Positions 1 to 11,380 of a stretch of DNA of 64,000 nt are shown here, piece after piece. Where the stretch lies: the NCBI GenBank assembly GCA_964016875.1, contig OZ024736.1:5401518-5465517 (forward strand), read 5' to 3'. Position 1 is the stretch's first letter; the number at the start of each line of letters is the position of its first letter. This DNA is from Fallopia convolvulus. Lineage: Eukaryota > Streptophyta > Magnoliopsida > Caryophyllales > Polygonaceae. The translations under genes were made by a program, and so were the position numbers. The notes below the pieces were generated by a model. The model saw only the letters and a list, made by a program, of their open reading frames with translations, did no database searches and had not been told where the DNA came from.

Positions 1-508
1 AAGGCATATAAAATCCTTGGATGAGTCGAAAACCCGAATGGGCGGCTCAAGTAAAAAGAAGGTCACCCGGACCAACAATAGGCTGGGGTAATAAGAGGTT
101 TATGAGAGATGTGAGCATATGTGAGCACACCTATGAAGAAAAACAAAATGAGTGATTAGGTGAAAACCCGAAAGGGCGCCTTAAGTAGAATTGAGTGGAA
201 AAATTGGAATGTTTAGGATCTCATTCTACTTTGGGGCTCGGGGATTACATTTTAGATGTCGGGTAGATCCTAGGACGCTCTACGATTTTTAGAGCTTGAG
301 AGTTGATTTTATATGTATTTTGGTGAGGTGTGTGTTTGAGCTTTCATGTTTTTGCTCATTGTTTCTCTACATGGGTTCGAGTTATGAGTTGAGAATGTTA
401 GAGATTTTTCATATTCCCTCATTGCTTCCCGTGGATCTTTTTTGTATTGTTTGTTAGATTTTGTTTGAGCTTACTCGAGGATGAGCAAGATCTAAGTATG
501 GGGGAATT
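1..508 (+). mobile_element. 3' internal tail of a Gypsy-type LTR retrotransposon
   Basis: This is non-coding spacer ending in a polypurine tract (TAAGTATGGGGG, about 494-505) directly before an LTR-like start. The same purine-rich signal ends the Athila element at 16842-16853, so this tail probably belongs to a related Athila/Tat-type element whose coding part lies left of the window. No open frame of substance is present. Confidence 0.6.
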
Positions 509-1622
509 TGATATGTTGGAGTTTGCACAACATAATTAGGTGTTTTTATAGGATTTCTGAGTGTTTTAGGCTAGATCAGAGCGTTTAATTGTAAAATTAG
601 TAATGCCTACAGAAGAAGAGTTTAGAGACAGACATCTGAGTTTGAGTTGAAGACCCGCTACACAGCGGTTGTAAGGAAGTACAAGAAAGAAGATTTGTGG
701 GCGCGGTTTTCCACTGAGACCACGAAGTTAGCCATTTCCACGAGGCGCCGTCGTTGCTCTAGCCGCGCCTGCGACCGTCAGCCGCACTCGCCAACTTCGT
801 TTTATCCTTATTTTATGTTTTATTATATTTTTATGTATTAATTTTCATTCGGATGTTTTAGTATTTATAGACCTAGTTCGTAAGCAGTTGGAGGAGAGCC
901 TCTTTTTAGTTTTAACGTAGAGATTATCGAGTTTTTATTGAGAACTAAACCTTTTGAGTTCGTTCGTACTTTTAAGCTTTGATTTGTAAGTTTGTGAGAT
1001 TTGATATTTAATTTCCTTTCCTTGGTTGATAATTATTTCTCTTGTGCTTGAATTCTTATGAATGTGAGTGATTTCTCTTAGTCTTATCACTTGATTGAAC
1101 TTGATTATATTTTATTGCTGAATCTGAGTTTTCTTGTAGTAAAACTTGATCTTAGTAGCAAACTTGATGTTCTAGGACTCGTAGGACTAGATACATTAAG
1201 AAAGAGAGGTATTTGCATACTTTTGTTAATTAGCTCGTTGTTATTACAATTGCATGTATCCAAATTATCCTTGTGCTTTATCTAATATTGAATTGATCGT
1301 TTCATTCAGTAATAAGCATTGCTTGGCTCGTAGACTTGCAATTATCCATGATTAGGATTGGAATTAACCAAGAGAACAAAAAGAATTTATTGCAAATCAA
1401 TGATTAAACAACCTTATCAAAGTGGATCTGGATGGATGAATTCGCTTTAATAATCTGATTAAGAAATTCAACTTGTTTTCATATTTGTTTCTGCTTGTTT
1501 AGTTTTATAGCTTTATTCATAAATCCCATACTTTTATTATTTTTAGTTGGTAAGAGTGTTAATTTAGGAGCACGAATTCCCTTGGTTCGACCCCGACTTA
1601 TCGACTATACTAAGTTGTTAAC
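509..1622 (+). repeat. LTR of the left-edge Gypsy element, 3'-truncated
   Basis: The LTR begins TGATATGTTGG just after the polypurine tract. It contains AT-rich U3/R/U5-like sequence and reaches a stretch near 1575-1610 (GGTTCGACCCCGACTTATCG) that is typical of the U5 end of plant Athila/Tat LTRs. No terminal CA, primer-binding site or target duplication follows, because LINE-like sequence starts at about 1630. It is either a truncated 3' LTR or a broken solo LTR. The right boundary is approximate. Confidence 0.5.
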
Positions 1623-1629
1623 TAGGGTT

Positions 1630-2310
1630 TTATCTTTGACTTGGCACAACAACTTTAGCCTGGTCATGAATGCAAGCCAAATTGGGAGAGTGGTCAAGAA
1701 TTATTGGATCAAAGGGACTGGCTGGAATTGGAGCATTCTTTCTCTCCTCATGCCGATGACGGTGCTGTTAGAGATTGTTGTTATTGCTGTGGTTGATAAT
1801 GGAGAAGATGAGCTTTGTTGGGCGTGGACAGGGGAAGGAAATTATTCTGTGAAATCAGGGTATAGTCTGTTGAAGAACGAGATGGTGCAATTCGATGTTG
1901 ATCCTGTTGTTTATAAGCAGATTTGGGAGCTGAATGTAGCTGAAAGACGTGTAGGGGTGGTGTGCTCTCCAATTCCGAGCAAGTGAGACGCCACATTACC
2001 AATAACATGGACTGCAACTTGTGCACTAATGATGCTAGGGAGGAGACTTATTGTCACTTATTCAGAGATTTTCAACAGGTGAGTCAAGTTTGGCTTAACT
2101 TAAATGCTTCTAATATGTTCACTGATTTCTTTTAGGCTCCCTTTACAAGTAAGATTAGAATCAATATTTTAGACAAGAGAAAGGTGGGGGACGTGAGTTG
2201 GAACGCGATTTTCGATACAGCTATTTGGTAGATTTGGCGATGGAGAAACGCCAAGGTGTCCACTCCCCTCTGTTTTGATAATTTTGATAATCTAGAAAGG
2301 GCATTTGGCT
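1630..2310 (+). pseudogene. LINE reverse-transcriptase C-terminal fragment (zf-RVT region)
   Basis: The translation shows the hallmark tail of plant non-LTR (LINE) polymerases. A W-N-W-S-I-L block is followed by a GEDELCWAW-GEGNYSVKSGY motif. Another frame has a C-x2-C...E...C-H-L-F zinc-finger-like motif and a VSWNAIF-x6-W-RWRNA motif near 2195-2260. Frameshifts and stops (for example TGA at 1984-1986) break it. The endonuclease and catalytic RT parts are absent, so this is a dead 3' fragment. Lineage cannot be set from this piece. Confidence 0.7.
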
Positions 2311-2984
2311 AAATTGGCCATGACTGGCATGTAGGGTCATCATGTAGGCCAACAAGCGAGATCATCCTCCGAGGTCTTCAGGCAAATCCGTTTGTTCCTT
2401 TTCAAGGCACCTTAGCAAAGGCTTTGACGAGGCTGGTCAACAAGGCCTTTCAAAACTAGTTAGTTGGCTCCTCTCTTGAGTGACGCTCGACATTGCCTTG
2501 ATGCCACTAAACCACTCCACTTCTGCATGCGCCTTTGCCTCGACGTCAAGCTGTCGAGCGAGCTGCGGGATTTTATGCCTCGGGCATTTCATGGGCATTA
2601 TATTGGGTGCGCAGTTCACCCATAAGATGAATAGAGGGTTGCTGCTTGTTCTTGCCATCAGATAGTTTCAGCAGTGGTGATCAACATCTCCATTGATCAC
2701 ACATGCTCCGCCTTGCCTCAGAGCCAACAATCATCTTCATCGATATTGCTAGTCAGCTCACTCTGATTCCTTGTCTATATGGCCTCCTCTTCAACGCGTT
2801 GCTCCACCTTCGTGTTGGGCTTGCCTTTGTATCACGAGTCGTTCTTATATGTATTTAGGGATCATTCTTCTTGGCCATCCTTGGCGTTGGATCGTCGGTG
2901 TGTTGTAATTAGCATCATACGTCCAAGGCGTCATCGACTCCGCGCGTTGAGTGCGCAGAGTTTCCACAAGCCCGTTGTTCCGAG
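2311..2984. other. Unassigned intergenic or degenerate sequence
   Basis: No convincing gene was found. Short open frames exist on both strands but lack recognisable domains. The stretch is continuous with 4220 onward once the hAT-like element at 2993-4211 is removed, so both flanks belong to one older sequence, possibly a decayed mobile element. Confidence 0.5.
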
Positions 2985-2992
2985 CCACTCGC

Positions 2993-4211
2993 TAGGCCTG
3001 TCAATCGGTTGAAACAGATCGGGTTCGGGTCGGGTTGTTTCGGTTTCGGATCAATTCGTATTCGGATCTAAGTCGGATATTGTGACAAATCAAATGTGAT
3101 CAGATCGGTTCGGGTCGGTTTGAATATTCATTTTATCAGATTAAGTCGAAGTATCGGGTCAAGTTCGGTTGGTTATTTCTAATTTCAATTGGGTCGGATT
3201 TCGGTCTAAATAAGATCTTGGGTTGTAATTTGATTGAGTTTATATTGAATCAAATTTTAATTAAATGAGTATCAAGTTTTAGTGGTACAATATATTTTGG
3301 ATTAAGTTTTAATTCTTAAGTTTAAAGTTTCATGTAACATTTAAAACCTAAAAACAAAATTAAAAGGACTATCTATATTTATTAAATCGTTTTGACGCAT
3401 GTTAGGCTATATACATAATGCTAATATAGCATATGCTATATTAATAAGAGGGGTTCTTTGAGTGCCTTAAATTATGTCGATAAAAACATAATTTAATATA
3501 TTAATTATTTTTAAAAAATGCTTTTAATAATCTTATAAAAGATTCAACTAAAAACTTTGTGGACTTTGTTTAGTTTTTAGAACTAGTATATATACTCGTA
3601 CCATGTACGGATTTATTAAATGTAAGTGATATATTTTAAAATAAATTAGTTTTTAAAATATTGATTTTTATAATTTCTTATGTGAATATGAACAAAAATT
3701 GTCGATTGTTTTAATGAAAAATTACTTAGCATAATCCCAACTTTTACTCATTTACTCAAAATAATACCAACTTTCACTTTTACTACTTCCGGTACCAACT
3801 CTTACTATATCATGTACGTATTTGCTCTCCTTCTTTTCATATTGACTTAAGTTAAATACTAAAATTAAGAAGATTGATTTATATTAATTATCGTTTTATG
3901 ATGATTATTATCAGATGATTTCGGGTCGTTAATCTTAAGTTTTCGGAAATTTCGAGTTAGTTGATTTTGAGTTTTCGAATGATTTCGAGTCTGTTCATAT
4001 CAATTTCGGGTCCATATAAATTAATCCAATCGGATATATTCGGATTCGGGTCATTTTCGGGTTCGGATCGTTTTTAACTTCGGGTTGAATCGGTTTGGGT
4101 CGGGTCGGTCTCGGATAAATATATTTATTTGTTCTTTTCGGTGTCGATCGGTTGTCGGATCGGACGGGTCAGGTCGGATTTCTCGGTTTGGTTCAAGTTT
4201 TGACAGGCCTA
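2993..4211. mobile_element. Non-autonomous hAT-like element, 1.22 kb
   Basis: The ends are perfect 11-bp terminal inverted repeats: TAGGCCTGTCA at 2993-3003 and its reverse complement at 4201-4211. They are flanked by an exact 8-bp target duplication CCACTCGC at 2985-2992 and 4212-4219. An 8-bp duplication plus short TIRs is the hAT signature. The subterminal regions are rich in GGGTCGGGTTCGG-type repeats and the interior is AT-rich. No transposase ORF is present, so it would need a transposase supplied in trans. Confidence 0.85.
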
Positions 4212-4219
4212 CCACTCGC

Positions 4220-5178
4220 TGAAGGAGCCCTTGCTTTGTGGGTCTCATGGGTTTCCTTCCCCTCTCCGCGTGTAGTATGGGCATGCTCCCTCGACCTCTA
4301 TTTCTTCGTGGTGGTGATCGATGTTGTCGGTTGAGCCCGTTGACTTCCATGGAACGCGGAGATCCCATACACCTCTTTGCGAGCTACGATATGCTTTCCG
4401 GAGTCAACGATGGCTACTCTGCTTTTCACTCGATGTTCCAATGGCGAGCAAAGGGTTGCCTTCTTCGATGCACAATTCATACATGGTCATCGCACATGTA
4501 TGTATGGTTGTCGAGACTTCCTTTGGCGTCGAGGATCGACTGACTCCATTCTCGCGCTGAACGACCGCCTCGTGCGGTCCTTTCCAAGGCCAATTGACTA
4601 GCAATCTTTCCAAGGCTAATCCACGTGCCATTCTCAAATGTATACGAAGTTTGTGCTTTGCCTCTACATCGATGATCGACCCGAAAAATCTTTATGGTAC
4701 GCTACTCTTATATGTGGGCATTTCCATTCCATCACGGTGCGCTCTTCTGCCTTGATTCTCTCTATGAGTGTGTTATTTCCATGGTTTGTTAATTCTCATG
4801 GTGGTGTGATCATCCATGGCATATTCTGATGGTGGTGTGGCCATCAACCCCGCTTCAAAATCAACGAGAAGGGCTTTGGTTAGGAAGAAGGTAAACTTCC
4901 TAGACATATCAGAGGTGTGCTCAAAGCTCATGATCTTGTCCCCTCTTTCTTCCAATCCCATCTTTCCGCTCCTCTTGTAAAATCTTTATTTTTTTGTATA
5001 CCACGTATATGTACGTACAAACTTGTGCTTAAGTAATGAATGGCCCTTATTTTGAATATGTGTTCCTATTATGTTTCTATTACTTACATTTGCTTTTCAA
5101 TGATGCCTAAAGGTGGAAGTATAACTTCACTAAGTTGCATTGTTTATAAGTTATCTTAGAAATGATTTTGTTGTTGTT
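4220..5178. other. Unassigned degenerate sequence up to the Athila insertion
   Basis: This is the continuation of the sequence interrupted by the hAT-like element. Minus-strand reading gives broken open segments (for example near 4773-4961) without a recognisable domain. From about 4980 the sequence becomes AT-rich and probably grades into the 3' untranslated part of the SIRE-like Copia remnant that resumes at 18339. A run of 12 G at 5179-5190 adjoins the Athila LTR and includes its target duplication. Confidence 0.4.
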
Positions 5179-5190
5179 GGGGGGGGGGGG

Positions 5191-6621
5191 TGATGTTCGT
5201 GTTTTTAGTTTAGTTTTCGAGTGTTTTTCTTAGTTGTTTGACTTGAGTTTAGTTGAGTTTTAGTGTTTGTCTTGGGTGTTTTAGGATAAGTTTACATATT
5301 TTGCGAAAAGTATGAAAACTAATCCGTTTTCGTGTTTTTTGTAGGTTTCCAAAGCAAAAAGAGAACATTCCGAGGGAGTTAAGATCGGGAGGTTGATGGT
5401 GGAGCATGGTCGAAGACAAGAGGAGAAGTAGACACTTTAAAGATCACGATAAATCCAAAAGAAGTTGTGACAAAGTACAAAGAACCAAGAAAACAAGACC
5501 TCAATACCAACAATATGGGTTCGGTACCGAGCTTTGCAACAGAGTCCAAGTCAGAGTTCAACAAAGATGTCTACCGACCTTGTGCAGGTCGACACCGAGG
5601 TCATCTGTGTCGGTAGGCGGTGCCGACTTTGAGTTATTCTATCTTTTATTTCGCAATCTTTTAAGTTAGGAAAGTTCTATCGTATAGAAAACTTTATAGA
5701 TAGTTTCTCTTAGTATAAACACTGTATTTTTAGCCTAGTTTAAGGGGACTATTTTTAGTGGAAGACGAGGGAGAGAGAGACGTGAAAGCAAAGGGTCGAT
5801 CTTCTTCTCTGTTTTCTAGTTTTAGTTTGTGCTTTATAGTTTACTTGAGGAAGAAGATTGTAATCTAAGATAAGTTTTGACTTTTTAATTCAAGTAAGCC
5901 TTTGTTTTGTTTTCATTCAATTCAATTGTTTGCTTTGTTTCAATCATGAGTGAGTAGTTCGCTTTTCTAGGGTCGGGGTTGAAAACTCGGCATAGTTGTG
6001 AATGATTGAATGTGTGATGAATGTTTGATTGCCTTCTATCTTTTATCTACTTGTTTTGTGCTTATACTTAGACGAAAGTCAAAGTAAATCGAGTTTATTG
6101 CTTGATCGATAGAGAAAGTTGTAACCTTGAATGTTGATATTGTTCGATAACAAAAGTTTCGAGCTTTAGATAACAAATAAGTAGAGAGTAAATTGATTCA
6201 TGAAAATCGATTGATTTGCTTCCTTAATTCAACGAAAGTTGATAGCTTTATCCTCAAGGCATGTTATTTATCCTTCACACCATCTTGAATGCATGATTAT
6301 GTTGTGGTAAACCCTTATCCTAGAGCTTTTCTCCATTAGAAAACACCATCCTATTTCTTTGTTTAACTTCAGTACACATCGGTACCAACCTGCGTTTTGT
6401 CTGATTTAATTGTCTTGTCCCAGCGTCGATACCGACCCTAACAAGGTCGGTACTGACGTGATTGTAGCCCCGTTTTCACTTTCGTCTTTGCTTTACTTTA
6501 TTCTTGTGTTTTCTAGGATAGTAATCAAACACAACTTGTTTCCCGTGGACGATCCTGACCTCCCTATGCACAGCGGAGTCTTGACTACAAATTTGTTTGT
6601 TGTCGGGAAACCCTATCAACA
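5191..6621 (+). repeat. Athila 5' LTR
   Basis: The 1,431-bp LTR runs from TGATGTTCG to CTATCAACA. It matches the 3' LTR closely but with visible substitutions and small indels, so the insertion is not recent. It contains an 87-codon open frame (5406-5669) that is also open in the other LTR. It also has several GGTACC-centred palindromes, including a perfect TCGGTACCGA at 5521-5530. Confidence 0.88.
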
Positions 6622-6624
6622 AAT

Positions 6625-6642
6625 TGGCGCCATTGTCGGGGA
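6625..6642 (+). promoter_or_regulatory. Athila primer-binding site (tRNA-Asp-like)
   Basis: TGGCGCCATTGTCGGGGA starts three bases after the LTR. It differs at two positions from the tRNA-Asp complement used by plant Athila/Tat elements. It would prime minus-strand DNA synthesis. Confidence 0.8.
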
Positions 6643-6738
6643 AGCAATAGTGCTTGTTTGATTACTTGTTGCTTTGGGAATAGTCCGGCCCCGTTTTTAT
6701 CTCTAATTTGTTTCTATTTTAGTTTGTTTTCTCAGCTT

Positions 6739-8655
6739 ATGCCAGCAGGGTGACGTCGACTAGAATTTGATCAATCTGATTACTATTCTGAACCTGAGCA
6801 TGTCCTTCATCGTAGAAGAAGTGAAAACCGTACGATGTCCGCTACACCTGAGGAGATGGTCGAGCAGATGAACACCCTCTGAAGGCAGATGGATGCATTA
6901 CAAGCTGATTGAGATGCTATTAATGTTGCCGCTAAACATGAACGATTAAACACCAATCGTTTACAGGAGCAACTAAACTCTATCCCCTGGAATGTCAAAC
7001 AATATATGCATCCGGAACTGAGGGTGCCAGAATCAGCAATTGTGCTTCCTGAGATAGAAAGCGCTTTTGAGATTAAATCTCCGTTTATATCCTTCATTAA
7101 GAGGGATCGGTTTAAGGGAAAACCAATTGAGTGCCCTATGGAGCATATTCGTAATTTTGTTGATTTATGTGACACCATTGTTGCTGATGGTGTTTCTCTT
7201 GAATATGTCCAAGTAAAAGCATTTAAATGGTCTCTTGCAGGTAAGGCCCTGAGCTGGCTAGAGAGCTTACCTCCTAGATCGGTAAGGACATGGAGAGTCT
7301 TGCATGACTTGTTCATGACTAAGTTCTTCTCTCCTGCCAAAACTACGGAGTTAAGGAAGCGTATTACTTCTTATCACCAGCTGCCTAACGAGACATTTGT
7401 GGAGACGTGGGAGCGATTCAAGGAGATGTTGAGGCAATGCCCCACCCATGGTCAACCACAATATGTCATGTAGGAGATATTCTTTCAAGGTATAAATGCT
7501 GAGACGAAGAATCGCATCAACTTGCACACTTCCTGCGGCTTTATAGAGATGGAGCCCGATGTTGCATGGGAATTGCTGGATAAATTGACAAATTATGATG
7601 CCATGTATGGACCCAGCAACCACCCCAGGTTAAACATCAATTTTTACAGGATGAGATCAACCACCTAGATTAAACATCAATTTTTATAGGATGAGATCAA
7701 CCACCTAAAGAAACAGGTAAGTTTTCTGAAAACCTCTCAACCTTGTCAAGAATGTGGCTCTCAAAGCCATAGTACCTCTGCTTGCACTATCATTGAGCAA
7801 GTTAGAGCTGCTGAGACATACGCTGAGATAAATTATATGAGAGGGCAATACAGAAACCAGCCTAATAATTATGATAGGCCAAATAATTATCCTAGTTGGG
7901 GAGCTTATAATCAGAATCAAAACCAAACACCTCCACCACAAGAGAGGAAGGCTCCTCCTTACCGACCTCCAGGTTATCAAGAGACACCTTCATGTTTCCA
8001 GGGTTTACAAGAAGGGATTAACGGAGTCCATAATAAGATTGATGGAGTCCGAGCTGACCTAAATCATCAGATGAAGGGTGTACAAGCCCAATTGGGAGAG
8101 ATCGATACATGGAGAAAAAGTATCAACTCCCAACTTGGCAACCTTGTTGCACAAGTTCCGAGACCTCAAGGGCAACTCCCGGGCCGCCCCGACGAGAACC
8201 CAAGAGGACAGATAGCAGTTGTACACCTTCGGAGAGGAAAGACACTACCAGACTGTGCTGAGGCCAAGGAGAAAGACCCCGGTACCAAAGAAAATTCCCC
8301 GACCAAGATCGATAACAAGCAAAAAAGGATCGATACCGATGCTCCAAAGCTCGTTATCGACCCCAATCCAGGTAAGTCCTCGACACCGAGCCACTTTCTT
8401 AGTCCCAGGCTTGATGACCCCACTAGGGTTGGTACCGAATCTTCTACAGCACCAATCGGCCTTGTTTTCGATTCGGTAGTACCACCTCCCACTTTGGTTC
8501 CGAGATCGGTGAAGTCTCTTCCTTTCCCTACTAAGAAGTCTAAGGACTCAATAGAAGGAAAGTTTAAGCGTTTCGTTAAACTTCTTCAGGGCTTAAATAT
8601 TTCTATACCATTCGATGAGGCCCTACGCGAATGCCGATTTACACCAAATTCTTGA
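6739..8655 (+). pseudogene. Athila gag, disrupted
   Basis: Gag would form the virus-like particle. The frame starting at ATG 6739 holds a retrotransposon-gag core (about 7006-7473: WSLAGKALSWLESLP, then an F-x2-TW-x2-F-K-x2-L-x2-CP-x-H segment). A zinc knuckle C-x2-C-x4-H-x4-C lies near 7741-7785, followed by a glutamine/asparagine-rich and proline-rich linker. Stops fall at about 6751, 6880, 6910 and 7471. A 40-bp tandem duplication at 7631-7710 adds more damage. The 3' part is studded with GGTACC/GATACC palindromic modules translated as part of a disordered linker. Confidence 0.8.
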
Positions 8656-9094
8656 AAGACATTCTTAGCAGGAAAAGGTCGATGTCAAAGCTGACAGATG
8701 AGGTCCGATCCTTAGAGCTCCCGGAGAATATTGGTGACCCAGGGAAGTTTGCAATCACCATCGGCATAGGTGCTCACAGATTCAAAGCTTTATGTGTTAA
8801 GGCGCCAGTGCAAATCTTCTGCCATTGTCAATATGGTCCAAAGCTAACATGGGACCATTAGAGCCGATTAACATGCAGTTGTACATGGCGGATGGATCAT
8901 GCATCAAGCCAACAAGAGTTGTGGATGACTTTCCGGTGCAAGTGGGCAAATTATTTGTTCCCAATGATTTTATCATTATGGTAATGCCCGAAGATCTGGT
9001 AGTGCCTATCATTTTAGGGAGACCGTTCCTCACCACAGCTGGTGGAATAATTTATGTTAGGAGAGGACACCTAACTTTCGAAATAAGGGGATGA
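8656..9094 (+). pseudogene. Athila aspartic protease, catalytic region broken
   Basis: In one frame the order GASANLLPLSIW, then MADGS, then VVPIILGRPFL-T matches the retropepsin-like protease of Athila elements. The residues before GAS, where the catalytic Asp belongs, are lost to a frameshift and a TAA near 8798-8802. The upstream half lies in another frame (8631-8861). The protease would process Gag-Pol; this copy cannot. Confidence 0.7.
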
Positions 9095-9480
9095 GGTAGT
9101 GGAATTCCGGTTCAATCCCACAATGAAAGAGACCAACAAAGCCGAAGTTAAAATCCTCTAAACCCACAATGATTTCATTGAATGTTGGGACCCAATCGGA
9201 AGACTATTGGCAGGTGATACATTCTCGGGACGAAGATGGGCCGAGATAGATCTTGCAGTCTCGGTACCGAGCATGTCGACCTCGGTACCGAGTCTTATGG
9301 CAAGCGAAGACAAGTCGATAGTGACTCCCTCTACACCGATACCGAGCCTTTCAACCGAGGATGAAGAGATCTCAGTGTTTGATTACCTTGAAGAAGTGTT
9401 GAAGACATAGCCCGAAGAGCCAATTCTTATTCCGGCTAAGCCTACCCCAACGCTCAAGCCCCTTCCAAACTCCCTCAGGT
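9095..9480 (+). other. Athila protease-RT linker with paired palindromes
   Basis: This is a low-complexity linker (open frame 9207-9410) with two perfect TCGGTACCGA copies exactly 21 bp apart (9261-9270 and 9282-9291). That spacing translates as a repeated Ser-Val-Pro-Ser. No domain is recognised. Confidence 0.6.
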
Positions 9481-10435
9481 ATGAATTTCTTGGTCCTAAC
9501 TCTACTTTTCCCGTCATCATCAATCCTAAACTTAAAGATGAGGAAGTAGAGAAACTTCTTTATGTGCTTAGGACATATAGAAAAGCCATAGGCTACTCCC
9601 TAGACGATATAACTAGCATATCCCCCTCAATTTGCATGCATCGGATTTACATGGAGGATAATCATAAACCCTCCATAGAGCATTAACGTAGGTTAAATCC
9701 TAAAATGGAAGAGGTGGTTAAAAAGAAAATCATTAAACTACTTGATGTTGGGATCATATTTCCTATATCGGACAGCCAATGGGTTAGTCCGGTCCATGTA
9801 GTCCCAAAAAAGGGGGGAATGACCGTTATTGAAAATGATAAGGGAGAGCTAATCCCCACTAGGACCACAACTAGTTGGAGGATGTGTATTGATTATAGGA
9901 AACTCAATAGTGCTACAAGCAAAGACCATTTTCCACTTCCTTTTATTGATCAAGTGTTGGAACGCTTAGCCCAGCATGATTATTTCTGTTACTTAGATGG
10001 CTATGGCGGGTTTTGGCAGATTCTCATTCATCCTGATGATCAGGAGAAAACAACTTTTACATGTCCCTATGGGACTTTTGCATATAGGAGAATGCCATTT
10101 GGGATTTGTAATGCCCCGGCCAACTTCCAAAGGTGCATGATGGCTATCTTCTCATACATGATAGAGGACATCGTAGAGGTCTTTATGGATGATTTTTCTG
10201 TGTATGGTTCTTCCTTTGATACTTGTCTTGCTAATCTTGCATGTGTACTTAAAAGATGTGAAGAAACCAACCTTGTGCTTAATTGGGAAAAATGTCATTT
10301 TATGGTTCAAGAGGGGATTGTACTAAGACACCTCGTCTCAAAAAGAGGGATAGAAGTAGACAAAGCTAAATTGAGCTTATTGAAAAACTACCTCCCCCCT
10401 CTTTTGTCAAAGACGTTAGGAGTTTTTTAGGACAT
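9480..10435 (+). pseudogene. Athila reverse transcriptase
   Basis: The main frame is 9705-10430, preceded by an in-frame TAA at 9684. The Athila RT motifs run in order: GIIFPISDSQWVSPV, VPKKGG, WRMCIDYRKLN, DHFPLPFIDQ, YGTFAYRRMPFGICNAPA, catalytic F-M-D-D at 10182-10193, and NLVLNWEKCHFM. The conserved MPFG and FMDD blocks are intact. A frameshift near 10400 separates the RT thumb from RNase H. RT copies the element RNA into cDNA. Confidence 0.88.
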
Positions 10436-11006
10436 GCTGACTTCTATAGACATTTTATCCAAGATTTTTCTAAGATAGCTAAAACATTGACTAACCTACT
10501 GATGAAAGATTTAGTGTTTGAGCTTCTCCAGAATGCCTTGAAACTTTCACAGGTTGAGAAAGGCCCTTGTTTCCGCCACTATCATACAGTCCCCAGATTG
10601 GACCCTACCCTTTGAGATTATGTGTGACGCCAGCGACTATGTTGTTGGCGCAATGCTAGGACAACGGAAGGATAAAAAGCTCCACGCCATCTACTTTGCA
10701 AGTAAGACGTTTGATGAGGCGCAAAGTAAGTATACTACGACGGAGAAGGAATTCCTCGCCGTGGTATTTGCTTTTGATAAATTTCGTTCCTATCTTGTTA
10801 GTTCAAAAGTAATAGTTTATACTGACTATGAGGTCGTTAGATATCTAATGGCCAAAAAGGATGCCAAGCCTTGGCTACTGCGTTGGATGCTCCTATTACA
10901 GGAATTTGATCATGAGATCCGAGATAAAAAAAAGGAGCAGAAAACATGGTGGCAGCTCACTTATCTAGGTTGCCAGTTGAACATATTACCGACTCCAACA
11001 ATGTAG
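10436..11006 (+). pseudogene. Athila RNase H
   Basis: After an out-of-frame connection segment (RSFLGHADFYRHFIQDFSKI in another frame), the 10554-11006 frame shows the RNase H order of MCDASDYVVGA, YFASKTFDEAQ, YTTTEKEFLAVVFA and YTDYEVVRYL. The usual YTDH is YTDY here. The frame ends early in a degraded tail. It would remove template RNA during reverse transcription. Confidence 0.82.
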
Positions 11007-11380
11007 TACCAATCAACGACTCCAGACCGGATGAAAACCTCCCGTTGAACGAGGTGGAAAATGGCTGAACGCTGATTACCGATCCTAATAGGGTCGGTAC
11101 AGAGCCATCACTAAGGCTAGAAGGCGTCGATCACATCGGTACCAAATAAGGGCACATCGATACCATAACCAAAGAGATCGATATCGAGCCGCAAGAGGTC
11201 ATTACCGATGGGAATGAAGAAGCATCAGGGTCGATACCGACCTAACCAGACTCGGTAACGACCTAGCTAGGTACGTTTTCTGAACCCAAATTCATTGCTT
11301 TTAATTCAATTCCTTCTTCATCTCTTGCTTCTACTTCTTTTCATTCTATTCATGCTGTTAAAGGGTCAAAAGCCCCTTGC
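11007..11380 (+). other. Athila RNase H-integrase linker rich in GGTACC/GATACC modules
   Basis: No domain is recognisable. At least seven degenerate copies of the TCGGTACCGA palindrome family lie within about 200 bp (11075-11270), the densest cluster in the element. Confidence 0.6.
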
